In this document: one piece after another, positions 15,809 to 24,123 of the stretch
Layout of the letters: every line of letters begins with the position of its first letter
Position numbering within the stretch: position 1 is the stretch's first letter
Assembly (NCBI GenBank): GCA_947625815.1
Contig: CANQPU010000001.1
Location: 1-64,000 of the forward strand
Direction of reading: 5' to 3'
Length of the DNA stretch: 64,000 nt
From: an uncultured Oscillospiraceae bacterium
Lineage (GTDB): Bacteria > Bacillota > Clostridia > Oscillospirales > Oscillospiraceae
Position numbers and translations under genes: made by a program
The notes under the pieces: generated by a model
What the model was told of the DNA's origin: nothing
The model's input: only the letters and a program-made list of their open reading frames with translations
The model's database searches: none

Positions 15809-17074
15809 CTAACGGACATACTCCCGCACCACGCCCCAGAGCTCCGGCTTGACGGTGACCTCCACCAGGATCCCGGCGTCCGTGTAGCCGGTCCCGTGGA
15901 CCTCCGCCTCCCGGTGGAGAAGGTCAAGCAGCCCGCCGGAGGAGTAGGGCAGCAGCAGGGTCACCCGCTTTTTCCCGCGGGAGAGTATGTCCGTGATCAT
16001 GGCCAGCAGCCTGTCGGTCCCCTCCCCGGTTTTGGCGGAGATGGGGAGGACCGTCTCCCCCCGGGGGATCCCCGCGGGATCCGGGCACAGGTCGGATTTG
16101 TTGTAGGCCTCGATGCAGGGCGTGGACGACGCGCCCAGCTCCGCTATGAGCCGGCGCACCACGTCGATCTGGGCCTGACGCTCCTCCGACGAGGCGTCGA
16201 TGACGTGGACGAGGACGTCGGCGAAGGCCAGCTCCTCCAGGGTCGCCTTGAAGGCCTCGACCAGGTGGTGGGGGAGCTTGCGGATGAAGCCGACGGTGTC
16301 GGAGAGCAGCGCCTCCGAGCCGGGGGCCAGGGTGAGCCTGCGGGTGGTGGTGTCCAGCGTGTCAAAGAGCCGGTCGTTGGCCTCGATCCCCGCGCCGGTC
16401 AGGCAGTTGAGGAGCGTGGACTTGCCGGCGTTTGTGTACCCCACCAGGGCGATGACCGGGACGCCGTTTTTTTCCCGGGACCGGCGCTGAGTCCCCCGGA
16501 CGCGCCGGACGGACTCCAGCTCCTCCTCCAGCTTCTGGATCTTCCGCCGGATGTGCCGCCGGTCCGTCTCCAGCTGAGTCTCGCCGGGACCGCGGGTGCC
16601 GATGGGGCTCTTGCCGCCGGAGGCCGTCTGGCGGACAAGGTGGGTCCACATGCCGGTGAGGCGGGGGAGCAGGTAGTTATATTGGGCCAGCTCCACCTGC
16701 AGCCGCCCCTCCCTCGTCCGGGCGCGGGTGGCGAAGATGTCCAGGATGAGCTGGGAGCGGTCCATCACATGGAGGCCCAGGTCCTCCTCGAGGGCTCTGA
16801 GCTGGGAGGGGGACAGCTCGTTGTCAAAGACAGCCAGGGAGCACCCGTTCACCTCCGCCAGCTCTCTGACCTCCCGCACCTTCCCCTCGCCGATAAAGCT
16901 CCGCGGGTCGGGGGTGTGCTTATTTTGCAGGACCTTGCCGCAGCAGACGCCGCCGGCGGTCTTCAGCAGGGCCTCCAGCTCATCCAGCGAACTGTCCGTG
17001 GAGCGCTCCCGCTCCTCCATGCTGTCAGCGGCCAGTCCCACAAGGACGGCGCGTTCCGTGTCGTTTCGTTCCAA
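15809..17074 (-). CDS. hflX: Ribosome-associated GTPase HflX
   Basis: A 421-residue GTPase that splits stalled ribosomes and binds the 50S subunit. The N-terminal HflX domain contains the conserved LELAQYNYLLPRL-type segment (VELAQYNYLLPRLTGMW) and GTRGPGETQLETDRR. The G domain shows GYTNAGKSTLLN (G1), DTVGFIRKLP (G3) and NKSD (G4). No ATG fits between scfB and the conserved N-terminus, so I take the TTG at 17074 (TTG-GAA-CGA), which has AAAGGA about 9 nt upstream and gives a normal family length. Confidence 0.93.
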   Translation of the reverse strand: MERNDTERAVLVGLAADSMEERERSTDSSLDELEALLKTAGGVCCGKVLQNKHTPDPRSFIGEGKVREVRELAEVNGCSLAVFDNELSPSQLRALEEDLGLHVMDRSQLILDIFATRARTREGRLQVELAQYNYLLPRLTGMWTHLVRQTASGGKSPIGTRGPGETQLETDRRHIRRKIQKLEEELESVRRVRGTQRRSREKNGVPVIALVGYTNAGKSTLLNCLTGAGIEANDRLFDTLDTTTRRLTLAPGSEALLSDTVGFIRKLPHHLVEAFKATLEELAFADVLVHVIDASSEERQAQIDVVRRLIAELGASSTPCIEAYNKSDLCPDPAGIPRGETVLPISAKTGEGTDRLLAMITDILSRGKKRVTLLLPYSSGGLLDLLHREAEVHGTGYTDAGILVEVTVKPELWGVVREYVR

Positions 17075-17118
17075 TGTCTTCGTTCCTTTGCGGTGATGTA
17101 GGGTCGCGGCCTTTTTCG

Positions 17119-17209
17119 CTCCCGCCCGGAGGGCGGGAGAAAAACGACCGGAATTTAATATAATATTTGCACTTGCGGATATTATAGCATGGAACGGCCG
17201 GATTGTACA
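17119..17209 (-). promoter_or_regulatory. hflX promoter and leader hairpin
   Basis: TGTACA (17204-17209) and perfect TATAAT (17181-17186 on the minus strand) are 17 nt apart. A 9-bp GC hairpin (17119-17139) lies in the leader, with no T-run after it. Confidence 0.6.
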
Positions 17210-17212
17210 CAA

Positions 17213-17243
17213 CAAAAAACGCCGGGAGAGCCTCTCCCGGCGT
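17213..17243 (-). terminator. Terminator of scfB
   Basis: An 11-bp stem with a 3-nt loop is followed on the minus strand by six T residues, 8 bp past the scfB stop. Confidence 0.88.
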
Positions 17244-17250
17244 GTGGATC

Positions 17251-18633
17251 TTATGCTTCCTCGGCCTGCGCTTTTGCCGCCTGCATCATGATGGCGCACT
17301 CCATGCGTTTTTTGAAGAGCTCACAGCCGTACTTATAGACGCCGGTGATGGAGCCGGTGGCGTGGAAGGCGTTGGCCGCGCAGCCGCCGGAGCAGTAGAG
17401 CCTGGCCCAGCAGGCGTCGCACTCCGGGCGGGCGTAGACGTTGCAGCGCTTGAATTCATCCCGCAGAGCCGTGTTGGTGACCCCGTCCCAAATGTTGCCC
17501 ATGAGATACCGCTCGTCGCCCACGAACTGGTGGCAGGGGTACAGGTCCCCCCAGGGGGTGACGGCCAGGTACTCGGTGCCCGAGCCGCAGCCGGAGATGC
17601 GCTTGTAGATGCAGGGCCCGTGGGTGAGGTCGATCATATAGTGATAGAAGGTGAAGGGCCGGCCCTCCTTTTCCCGGCGGAGCATCTCCTTTGCCAGGAG
17701 CTCGTACTGCTCGAAGAGCCTGGGCAGGTCCTCCGCCGTCAGGGCGCAGGGGTCGTCCGGGGCGCAGACCACCGGCTCCATGGAGAGCTTGGTGAACCCC
17801 AGATCCGCCAGGTGGAGGAGGTCGTTTGTGAAGTCCGTGTTCCAGTGGGTGTACGTCCCGCGGACATAGTAGTCCCGCTCGCCCCGCTTTTTGGCAAAGT
17901 CCAGGAATTTGGGGACGATCTTCTCATAGCTGCCTCTCCCGGCCAGGTCCACCCGGAACCGGTCGTGTACCTCAGGCCGGCCGTCGATGGACATGACCAC
18001 GTTGCTCATCTCCCGGTTGGCAAAGTCGATGACCTCGTCGTCCACCAGCACGCCGTTGGTGGTCAGGGTGAAGCGGAATTTCTTGTGGGCCGGCCCCTCG
18101 ATGCTCCTGGCGTAGGCCACCAGGTCCTTCACCACCTGCCAGTTCATCAGCGGCTCGCCGCCGAAGAAGTCCACCTCCAGATTCGTCCGCCGGCCGGAAT
18201 TCTCCACCAGGAAATCCAGCGCCCGTTTGCCCACGTCAAAGCTCATGAGGGCCCGCTCCCCGTGGTACTTGCCCTGGCTGGCAAAGCAGTAGGAGCAGTT
18301 CAGGTTGCAGGTGTGGGCCACGTGGAGGCACAGGGCCTTCACCTCGTTGGAGCGCTTTTTGAAGTCGAAGGCCATGCCGGCGTACTCGTCCTCGGAAAAG
18401 AGCTTCCCGGCGTCCTTCAGGGACCGGATGTCCTCCAGGCACTCCCGGAGGTCGGCCTCGGTCACGTCGGGTTTGTCGCCATACTTTGTCAGCATCGCCG
18501 CCACGATCTGGTCGGCGGTGTGGGACTCGAACATGGCGATCATGTCATAGGCCACCTCGTCCACCATGTGGACGGAACCGGAATACACATCCAGGACGAT
18601 GTTGAAGCCGTTCAATTTATACTGATGTATCAT
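17251..18633 (-). CDS. scfB: SCIFF peptide maturase, radical SAM/SPASM
   Basis: A 460-residue radical-SAM enzyme expected to form thioether bonds in the SCIFF precursor. The SAM-cluster motif is HTCNLNCSYC (C109, C113, C116). An N-terminal region of about 100 residues fits a peptide-recognition (RRE-like) domain. The C-terminal SPASM region is Cys-rich: CGSGTEYLAVTPWGDLYPCH, then CNVYARPECDACWARLYCSGGC and a final GCELF, enough for two auxiliary [4Fe-4S] clusters. It lies 156 bp downstream of scfA behind a hairpin, the standard order. Confidence 0.95.
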   Translation of the reverse strand: MIHQYKLNGFNIVLDVYSGSVHMVDEVAYDMIAMFESHTADQIVAAMLTKYGDKPDVTEADLRECLEDIRSLKDAGKLFSEDEYAGMAFDFKKRSNEVKALCLHVAHTCNLNCSYCFASQGKYHGERALMSFDVGKRALDFLVENSGRRTNLEVDFFGGEPLMNWQVVKDLVAYARSIEGPAHKKFRFTLTTNGVLVDDEVIDFANREMSNVVMSIDGRPEVHDRFRVDLAGRGSYEKIVPKFLDFAKKRGERDYYVRGTYTHWNTDFTNDLLHLADLGFTKLSMEPVVCAPDDPCALTAEDLPRLFEQYELLAKEMLRREKEGRPFTFYHYMIDLTHGPCIYKRISGCGSGTEYLAVTPWGDLYPCHQFVGDERYLMGNIWDGVTNTALRDEFKRCNVYARPECDACWARLYCSGGCAANAFHATGSITGVYKYGCELFKKRMECAIMMQAAKAQAEEA

Positions 18634-18736
18634 ATCTCATTCTCCCGATAGGTCCTCCGCCGAAGGACAAAAGTATGTGGGGATCCGGGCCCCGTGACAG
18701 GCCGCCCGGCCGCGGGACGCTCCGTCCCTCCCGGTC

Positions 18737-18771
18737 AAAAAACACCGCCTGCGCTAATCACGCAAGCGGTG
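18737..18771 (-). terminator. Hairpin/terminator between scfA and scfB
   Basis: On the minus strand, 11-nt arms with one mismatch and a 7-nt loop are followed by six T residues. It would stop most transcripts after scfA and let some continue into scfB, setting peptide above enzyme. Confidence 0.8.
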
Positions 18772-18789
18772 CCGTTTTGAAGCCGCTTT

Positions 18790-18936
18790 TTACTTGCTCT
18801 TGTTCTCGCAGAGCTGATTGGCAACGCCGCAGGAGGTCTTGCAGGCGGACTGGCAGGAGGTCTGGCACTCGCCGCAGCCGCCGGTCTTGACGCTGGCCTT
18901 CAGGTCGCGGGTCTCAACGGTCTTTATCCTCTTCAT
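18790..18936 (-). CDS. scfA: SCIFF precursor peptide (six Cys in forty-five)
   Basis: A 48-residue ribosomally made precursor, too short for most ORF callers. The leader MKRIKTVETRDLKAS is basic and highly typical. The core has six cysteines at positions 21, 24, 28, 32, 36 and 43 (GGCGECQTSCQSACKTSC then NQLC). AAAGGGGG lies 7 nt before the ATG. It has its own promoter and a terminator, and scfB follows. SCIFF peptides are almost universal in Clostridia, and the role of the product is not known. Confidence 0.96.
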   Translation of the reverse strand: MKRIKTVETRDLKASVKTGGCGECQTSCQSACKTSCGVANQLCENKSK

Positions 18937-18972
18937 GGATGTATCCCCCTTTCCAGTAGTCTTAACAGGTCT

Positions 18973-19001
18973 ATATTACACTATTTTTTCCGGAAGGTCA
19001 A
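18973..19001 (-). promoter_or_regulatory. scfA promoter
   Basis: TTGACC (18996-19001) and TAATAT (18973-18978), read on the minus strand, are 17 nt apart. The box pair overlaps the last codons of the decarboxylase gene. Confidence 0.75.
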
Positions 19002-20358
19002 CACAAAAAATCGAATCCGGGCCGTGTTTGCAGGTAAAGCGCAGATCGCCGGAGGCCTTCAGCGCCTCCAAAACGCCCCCGTCCACGATCTCCCCGGGCA
19101 CCAGGCAGGGGATCCCCGGCGGATAGGCCCAGGCGTATTCCCCGGCCGCGTGCCCCAGGGCCTCCCGCAGGGGCAGGAGCGCTCCGGGCCTTGTCATAGC
19201 CTCGCGGACCGTCATCACCTGCCGCGGAAGGGGGGACGGGGGGAGGGGGAGGGCCCCGGCGGGGGCCAGCTCCCGGTCAAGGGAAAGCAGGGAATCCAGG
19301 AGAAGGCCCAGGCTCTCCCGGGTGTCGCCCATGCCGGTCATGCACAGGGTAAGGGCGCCCCGGGCGTACTCGGGCTCGATCCCGAAGTCCCGGCGCAGTC
19401 TGCCGCCCAGGTCCCCGCCGCAGGTGAACAGGAGCTTGGAGGGGTCCAGGTCAAAGACCTCCCCGCCGCTCTCCCACAGCCGGATGTTCCGGAGCTCCCC
19501 GGCACCCTGACGGAAGGCCCTCAGCGCGCCGAGCCACTCCTCCGCGGCCTTTTCTCCGGCCTGCGCCAGCCATGCCACACACCCGTCAACGGACCCGGAC
19601 AGCAGGTAGGAGGGGGAGGAGCTCTGGAGCATCCCCACATATCGCCGGACCTTCTCCGGGTCAACGAGCCCGCCGTTCACATGGAGCAGGGCCGTCTGCG
19701 TCAGGGAGGGCAGGGTCTTGTGGAGGCTCTGTACGGTCAGATCGGCGTGGGGCGCGGCCCCGGCGAGAAAGCCGCCGAAGCCCAGATGGGCCCCGTGGGC
19801 CTGATCCACCAGAAGAGGCACGCCGCGCCGGCGGCACTCCCGGGCGATGCCGGCGGTGTCGCTGATCACGCCCTCATAGGTGGGGGAGGTGACGCAGACG
19901 AGGCCCACGCCGGGGAAGCTGTCCAGGGCCCGGGCCACCTCATCGGGCGTGACGGACAGGGGGATCCCAAAGGTCCGGTCCGTCCGCGGCGTGAGATACC
20001 GGGTCCGCGCCCCCGCCAGCTGGGCGGCGTGGTAGACGGAGCGGTGGGAGGCCCGGCACATCAGGAGCTCCCCGCCGCCCTCCAGGACGGACAGCACGGA
20101 CGCCAGGATCCCCAGGGTGCTGCCGCCCACCAGGGCGATGCTCTCGCCGGCGCCCCACAGGCGCGCGGCGGCGCGCTCCGTCTCCCGGAAGACCCCTCTC
20201 GGGTCGTTCAGGTCGTCGAAGCCCTGGATCTCCGTGATGTCCCGCTCCGCCAGCCCCTTCAACCAGGGGAAGGCGGCGGTGTTCCGCTTGTGCCCCGGCA
20301 TGTGCATGGGCACCGCCCCGGAGCGGGCGTATCCGGACAGCTCATCAAACAGTGTCAT
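18976..20358 (-). CDS. Orn/Lys/Arg decarboxylase family PLP enzyme
   Basis: A 460-residue fold-type I PLP enzyme that probably decarboxylates lysine, ornithine or arginine to a diamine. It starts MTLFDELSGYARSGAVPMHMPGHKRN. GGSTLGI binds the PLP phosphate, DQAHGAHLGF supplies the Asp pairing the pyridine nitrogen, and VQSLHKTLPSLTQ carries the Schiff-base lysine. The short C-terminal domain places it with the Gram-positive YaaO/SpeA-type enzymes rather than the long E. coli forms. Substrate is not certain. I chose the ATG after GGAGG (5-nt spacing). It follows the SurA-like gene by 58 bp. Confidence 0.9.
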   Translation of the reverse strand: MTLFDELSGYARSGAVPMHMPGHKRNTAAFPWLKGLAERDITEIQGFDDLNDPRGVFRETERAAARLWGAGESIALVGGSTLGILASVLSVLEGGGELLMCRASHRSVYHAAQLAGARTRYLTPRTDRTFGIPLSVTPDEVARALDSFPGVGLVCVTSPTYEGVISDTAGIARECRRRGVPLLVDQAHGAHLGFGGFLAGAAPHADLTVQSLHKTLPSLTQTALLHVNGGLVDPEKVRRYVGMLQSSSPSYLLSGSVDGCVAWLAQAGEKAAEEWLGALRAFRQGAGELRNIRLWESGGEVFDLDPSKLLFTCGGDLGGRLRRDFGIEPEYARGALTLCMTGMGDTRESLGLLLDSLLSLDRELAPAGALPLPPSPLPRQVMTVREAMTRPGALLPLREALGHAAGEYAWAYPPGIPCLVPGEIVDGGVLEALKASGDLRFTCKHGPDSIFCVDLPEKIV

Positions 20359-20375
20359 GGCGCCTCCATAAGGGA

Positions 20376-20399
20376 AAGGCGGCTCTTTTGAGCCGCCTT
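20376..20399 (-). terminator. 10-bp hairpin between the SurA-like gene and the decarboxylase gene
   Basis: AAGGCGGCTC/GAGCCGCCTT with a 4-nt loop. The following T-run is weak, so read-through into the decarboxylase gene is likely. Confidence 0.5.
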
Positions 20400-20416
20400 G
20401 TGGTTTATCATGGGGT

Positions 20417-22012
20417 TCAGCCTCTGAGGGAGGGGAGGTTCTTGGAGAGGAACATCTCCCACTGGGTATCGGCGGTGTAGAGGTCGGTCTGCGTTCCCAG
20501 CCACTCGCTGGTATCGGCGCTGCGCATGGCGGCGTCGGACAGAAGATCGGCGTAGACATCGCCCGTGCCGGAGAAATAGAGGATATAGGAGCCCTCGCCC
20601 TCCACAAAGATGACGGTGGTGTCGCCCTCCTGGCGGGCGGGGTCAAAGAGCCAGTCGCAGACATCCTTGGGCCCGTCATAGAGGCCGATCTGGTTCAGCT
20701 CGCCGCTGTTGGAGATGAGCGAGGAATTGTCCTCGTCCTCCATCACGTCGGCGAAGGCGTCCATGTCCCCGTCGGTGAGGGAGGTATAGTCGTCCAGGAT
20801 ATCCTGGGCCTGGGAGGTGCTGAGCAGCCGGATGGCGTCCTCCTTCCTGTTCTCCTCAAGCTCGGGATCCACATTCGAGGTGGCCGCGTCCAGGGCGACG
20901 AAGCCGTAGTAACCGTTTACGGACAGGTACTGGTTGTTGTCCCGACCCATGAAGTAGAGGACATAGCAGCCGGGGAGGGTGGCCCCTTCCTCGGTGTTGA
21001 TGACGGCGGTGTCGCCGGCCTGGCGGGCGGGATCGACGAGCCACTCGCGGACGGCGTCGGTATATCCGCTGGTCAGGTTCGAGCCCTGGACGCGGCGGAG
21101 CGTGGTGGAGTCGGCGTCATAGTCCTCGTTGTCGGCGTTGAGGGAGGCGGCGTAGTCGATGTAAGCCTGCTCATCGACGGCGGCCGACTCAAAGGCCGCG
21201 GCCTGCTCCTCCGCCTGCTTCATGGCGTCCTCGGCGCTGAGAGTCTCGTCCTCCTCGGTGGAGGCGTCGTCACTGACGGCCGCGCCGGGGATGAAGTAGT
21301 AGCGGAAAAGGAAGAAATCATAATCGTCCGCGTTCTCGGCGTAGTGGGCGGCGAGCTCGTCGGCGGTATACGTAAAGCTGTCCTGCTTATACTGGAGGTA
21401 AGCCTGGGCGGTGGCCTGCCGCTCCAGATCGCGGCGGAAGATCTTCTCGTTCATGCCCTTGCCGTAAAGCTGGGTCAGATAGGCGTTCAGATCGGGATAA
21501 TTGTACTGGGCGGCGGTGAAGGTCAAGCTCTCCACGGTCTCCTCGATGGAGTCAACGGCCTCCTGGGGGAGGGTGAAGCCGCTGTCGGCCGCGGCCTCCG
21601 CACAGAGCATGGAGATCTGCCTCATGCTGTTGACGGCCTGCGTCTCAAAGTAGTCGGCCCAGGTGGATTTGCCGTCGCCCATGAACACGCAGACCTGCTC
21701 GTCAAAGGGGACGGAGGTGTCGGGCAGCAGCTGGGCGTAGCCGGAGAACTGGCTGTAATGGGTGTTGTAGGCGGTGAAATAGAAAAAATTGAAGTCCGCC
21801 ACGGAATACGTATCGGTATGGCCGTCACCGGCGATCTTCACGGCCGTGGTGGTATTGTAGAAGAGGTTGGAGCTGAAAAGCACGGTAAACAGCACTAGGA
21901 CTACGATCACCGCCAGGGTGACGGCGATCAGGGTGTTGTACTTTTTCCTCTCTCTCAATTCTTTGGCCTCTGCGGCGGCGCGGTTGGCCTTGGCGGAGCT
22001 CTTGTCGCTCAT
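20417..22012 (-). CDS. Membrane-anchored SurA/PrsA-like foldase domain protein
   Basis: A 531-residue protein with a basic coiled N-terminus, one membrane anchor at about residues 25-50 (NTLIAVTLAVIVVLVLFTVLF) and a large outer part. Residues ~110-230 look like the helical SurA/PrsA N-terminal domain. Two later segments repeat a pattern, WLVDPARQAGDTAVI...YVLYFMGRD and WLFDPARQEGDTTVI...YILYFSGTG, that resembles degenerate parvulin (PPIC) units. It probably assists folding of exported proteins, possibly without isomerase activity. The start is the ATG 9 nt after AAAGGA; an earlier in-frame ATG abuts that site. Confidence 0.75.
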   Translation of the reverse strand: MSDKSSAKANRAAAEAKELRERKKYNTLIAVTLAVIVVLVLFTVLFSSNLFYNTTTAVKIAGDGHTDTYSVADFNFFYFTAYNTHYSQFSGYAQLLPDTSVPFDEQVCVFMGDGKSTWADYFETQAVNSMRQISMLCAEAAADSGFTLPQEAVDSIEETVESLTFTAAQYNYPDLNAYLTQLYGKGMNEKIFRRDLERQATAQAYLQYKQDSFTYTADELAAHYAENADDYDFFLFRYYFIPGAAVSDDASTEEDETLSAEDAMKQAEEQAAAFESAAVDEQAYIDYAASLNADNEDYDADSTTLRRVQGSNLTSGYTDAVREWLVDPARQAGDTAVINTEEGATLPGCYVLYFMGRDNNQYLSVNGYYGFVALDAATSNVDPELEENRKEDAIRLLSTSQAQDILDDYTSLTDGDMDAFADVMEDEDNSSLISNSGELNQIGLYDGPKDVCDWLFDPARQEGDTTVIFVEGEGSYILYFSGTGDVYADLLSDAAMRSADTSEWLGTQTDLYTADTQWEMFLSKNLPSLRG

Positions 22013-22084
22013 CGGTATCATTCCTTTACATTTATCTTGCGCGAAAGCACGCGGGTTCGAGCCGTCTGGCCGGCTCAATGCCCT

Positions 22085-22113
22085 ATTATACCCCATATCC
22101 ACTGTGCTTGCAA
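22085..22113 (-). promoter_or_regulatory. Promoter for the SurA-like gene
   Basis: TTGCAA (22108-22113) and perfect TATAAT (22085-22090), minus strand, are 17 nt apart. Confidence 0.7.
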
Positions 22114-22133
22114 GTTAATTTTATGTTAAGGCC

Positions 22134-22173
22134 GAAAAAATCCCCGGCGGGCCTTTTGGAGGGCGCGCCGGGG
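22134..22173 (-). terminator. Terminator of the NlpC/P60 gene
   Basis: An 8-bp CCCCGGCG/CGCCGGGG stem with further inner pairing is followed on the minus strand by a T-run, 20 bp past the stop. Confidence 0.8.
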
Positions 22174-22192
22174 AGAGAGATCGGCCGGACCG

Positions 22193-23104
22193 TCAGATGA
22201 TGCGGCTGGCGGAATAATAGTGCTTGGTGTAATAGGTGCTGTCAAGGTTGGAGATGATGACGCCGGTCTTGGAGGTGGAGGCGTGGACGAACTGCCCATT
22301 GCCTATGTACATGCCCACATGGGAGACGGTGGAGCCGTTGGAGGAGAAGAAAATGAGGTCGCCCGGCTGGAGCTCGCTCTTCTTGATAGTCTTGCCGTTT
22401 TGGGCCTGCTGCATGGAGGCGCGGCGCTCCAGCTTGTAGCCGAACTGGCCGTACACGTAGTACATAAGACCGGAGCAGTCAAAGCCCTTCTCGGGGGATT
22501 CCTCGCCGTACACGTAGTTGTAGCCCACGAACTGAAGAGCGTAGTTGGCGATCTGACGGCCCAGATCCGTGGATTCCTCCTCGTTGGTGGTGTAGGAGGG
22601 GCCGCCGGCGGTGATCTCGATGTAGTCGGAGCGTATGTAACCGGTGCCGTCCTCGGTGACCACCTTGAACCAGCCGTTGTTGATGCCGATGATGGAGACG
22701 GACTTGCCCTTGTCGTAGTGGGTCATGACCTCCTTGGAGGTGGAGGGCCCCTTGCGCATACGGACCTCGTCGCCGGTCACGGTGCCGGTGGCCTTGAAGT
22801 TTTCAGCCTTCAGGATCTCCGTCAGGTATTCGCTGGCCACATAGCCGACGACGCCGTTATAATTGATCTTGAACCAATCGTCGCTGGTCTTTTCCACCAC
22901 CACGACGATGGTGCCGCCGGAGATGATGCCCACCCGGTCATAGTCGGTGCCAGGGCCGGAGCGGATGTTCAGCGAGGCCGTGTCCACGGTGGCCGCGCCC
23001 CAGCAGATGACCCCGTCGTCGTCGGCGCTGGCCGGGACGGCGCACACCGCCAGGACGGCGCAGACCGCCAGGACAAAAACCACGGATTTCTTTAGTATCT
23101 TCAT
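22193..23104 (-). CDS. Secreted SH3b-SH3b-NlpC/P60 peptidoglycan hydrolase
   Basis: A 303-residue exported cell-wall enzyme. Residues 1-27 are a signal peptide ending PASA. Two bacterial SH3 domains follow, about 38-95 (ASLNIRSGPGTDYDRVG) and 105-165 (DEVRMRKGPSTSKEV). The NlpC/P60 domain occupies 183-303 with catalytic C210 in GFDCSGLMYYVY, H262 in SHVGMYIG and H274 in FVHAS. It likely cuts D-gamma-glutamyl-diamino acid bonds in stem peptides during growth or separation. The ATG at 23104 follows AAAGGA by 6 nt. The small unknown gene lies 14 bp upstream. Confidence 0.93.
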   Translation of the reverse strand: MKILKKSVVFVLAVCAVLAVCAVPASADDDGVICWGAATVDTASLNIRSGPGTDYDRVGIISGGTIVVVVEKTSDDWFKINYNGVVGYVASEYLTEILKAENFKATGTVTGDEVRMRKGPSTSKEVMTHYDKGKSVSIIGINNGWFKVVTEDGTGYIRSDYIEITAGGPSYTTNEEESTDLGRQIANYALQFVGYNYVYGEESPEKGFDCSGLMYYVYGQFGYKLERRASMQQAQNGKTIKKSELQPGDLIFFSSNGSTVSHVGMYIGNGQFVHASTSKTGVIISNLDSTYYTKHYYSASRII

Positions 23105-23118
23105 GGTCGATCCTTTCA

Positions 23119-23415
23119 TCACTTGGCCGAGAGCGCGCGCTCGAGCCATACGGCGGCCACGTCCATCGCGGCGTAGAGCCCGCCCTTCTCTGTCTTTTTT
23201 ATGACCCGGTCCCGAGATTTGAGATCGGGATCGGTGAGCTGCAGCTGGACGGAGACCCGGGTGGCGACGTCCATATCGTCCACCTTTTTGGAATCCGTCA
23301 CCTGCATCATGATGATGTATTTGTCGGACATGCTGCCATAATATAAGATGTTGTCCAGCCGACGAAGGGGGTGCCCGCGGTACTCGAGCACCTTACCGGT
23401 TTCAGCGTTAGCCAT
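23119..23415 (-). CDS. Small conserved-looking protein of unknown function
   Basis: A 98-residue, probably cytoplasmic protein with no signal peptide or membrane segment. It begins MANAETGKVLEYRGHPLRRLDNILYYGSMSDKYIIMMQV, suggesting an alpha/beta fold, and ends in a helix with AAMDVAAVWLERAL. I do not recognise the family. It has a good GGAGGT ribosome site 7 nt before the ATG and a near-consensus promoter, so it is a real gene. It precedes the NlpC/P60 gene by 14 bp in one operon, so a wall-related role is possible but unproven. Confidence 0.75.
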   Translation of the reverse strand: MANAETGKVLEYRGHPLRRLDNILYYGSMSDKYIIMMQVTDSKKVDDMDVATRVSVQLQLTDPDLKSRDRVIKKTEKGGLYAAMDVAAVWLERALSAK

Positions 23416-23649
23416 CAGGTGACCTCCCTGAGTGATATCGTAACCAAATTGTAACACATTGTTTCCTCTTTGTCAATAACGTAAACAAAAAACTATTATG
23501 AGCAACCAACGGGCCCGGCGTCACAAAATATAGGGGGGAGCGGGCGCCTCCGACAACGAAATCTTGGGATACGAGACCGGAAAACGGGGAAATGGGCGAA
23601 ATTGCCAAAAAACTGTTTTTGAAAAAGACAAAATATTTTACGCAGGGTC

Positions 23650-23678
23650 TTGACGCGGACGCCGCGGGGTGCTATACT
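23650..23678 (+). promoter_or_regulatory. Promoter of the metal-resistance operon
   Basis: TTGACG (23650-23655) and TATACT (23673-23678) are 17 nt apart. The start point would fall at about 23685, just before the operator dyad. Confidence 0.8.
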
Positions 23679-23692
23679 CTGCTTATAAACAC

Positions 23693-23708
23693 ATGAACAC
23701 TTGTTCAT
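23693..23708 (+). promoter_or_regulatory. ArsR/CzrA-type operator
   Basis: ATGAACA-CT-TGTTCAT is a perfect 7-bp dyad with the TGAACA/TGTTCA half-sites used by ArsR-family metal repressors. It lies just after the -10 box and before the regulator gene. Confidence 0.75.
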
Positions 23709-23726
23709 ATGAAAGGATGAGCCAAC

Positions 23727-24086
23727 GTGGAAGAAAGAAACGAGCTTATGTGCGACGAGCCGGCCGCTCACATCGACGTGGTGGACCGGGTGCGCGGCGA
23801 CCTGCCGGATGACGACACCCTCTATGAGCTGGCGGATCTCTTCAAGATGTTCGGAGACTCCACCCGCATGAAGATCCTGTTCGTTCTGATGGAGTCGGAG
23901 ATGTGCGTCTGCGACATCGCGGAGCTTCTGGGCATCAGTCAGTCGGCCGTTTCCCACCAGCTGAGGATCCTGAAGCAGTCGAAGCTCATCTCCTCAAGGC
24001 GGGAGGGGAAGAACATCATCTGCTTTCTGGCCGACGACCACGTGCGCAGCATCATCGACCAGGGGCTTTCGCATGTGCTGGAGTGA
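23727..24086 (+). CDS. ArsR-family metal-sensing repressor (CzrA/CadC-like)
   Basis: A 119-residue winged-helix repressor likely released from DNA by Zn, Cd or Pb. The recognition region is ELLGISQSAVSHQLRILKQSKLISSRREG. Two sensor sites can be seen. C60 and C62 in MCVCDIAELL, with N-terminal C9, match the CadC alpha-3N site. D103, H105 and H116 follow the alpha-5 spacing of CzrA, although the fourth ligand is Glu rather than His. Translation starts at GTG, 9 nt after AAAGGA. It is autoregulated if the adjacent dyad is its operator, and the operon continues with HMA and P-ATPase genes. Confidence 0.92.
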   Translation: MEERNELMCDEPAAHIDVVDRVRGDLPDDDTLYELADLFKMFGDSTRMKILFVLMESEMCVCDIAELLGISQSAVSHQLRILKQSKLISSRREGKNIICFLADDHVRSIIDQGLSHVLE

Positions 24087-24123
24087 GCGCATACAATATA
24101 CCGAAAAAAGGGAGGAACTACAT

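Larger units (their letters stand above)
23416..23726. promoter_or_regulatory. Divergent spacer with minus-strand promoter for the small protein gene
   Basis: This 311-bp gene-free stretch holds, on the minus strand, TTGACA (23471-23476) and TACAAT (23448-23453) with a 17-nt spacer. The middle is AT-rich with no coding frame. The right end has the metal-operon promoter and operator, listed separately. Confidence 0.8.

Noticed and set aside
17251-18936. Larger RiPP biosynthetic cluster around scfAB
   Set aside because: No transporter, protease or second modifying enzyme is nearby. The neighbours are housekeeping genes.
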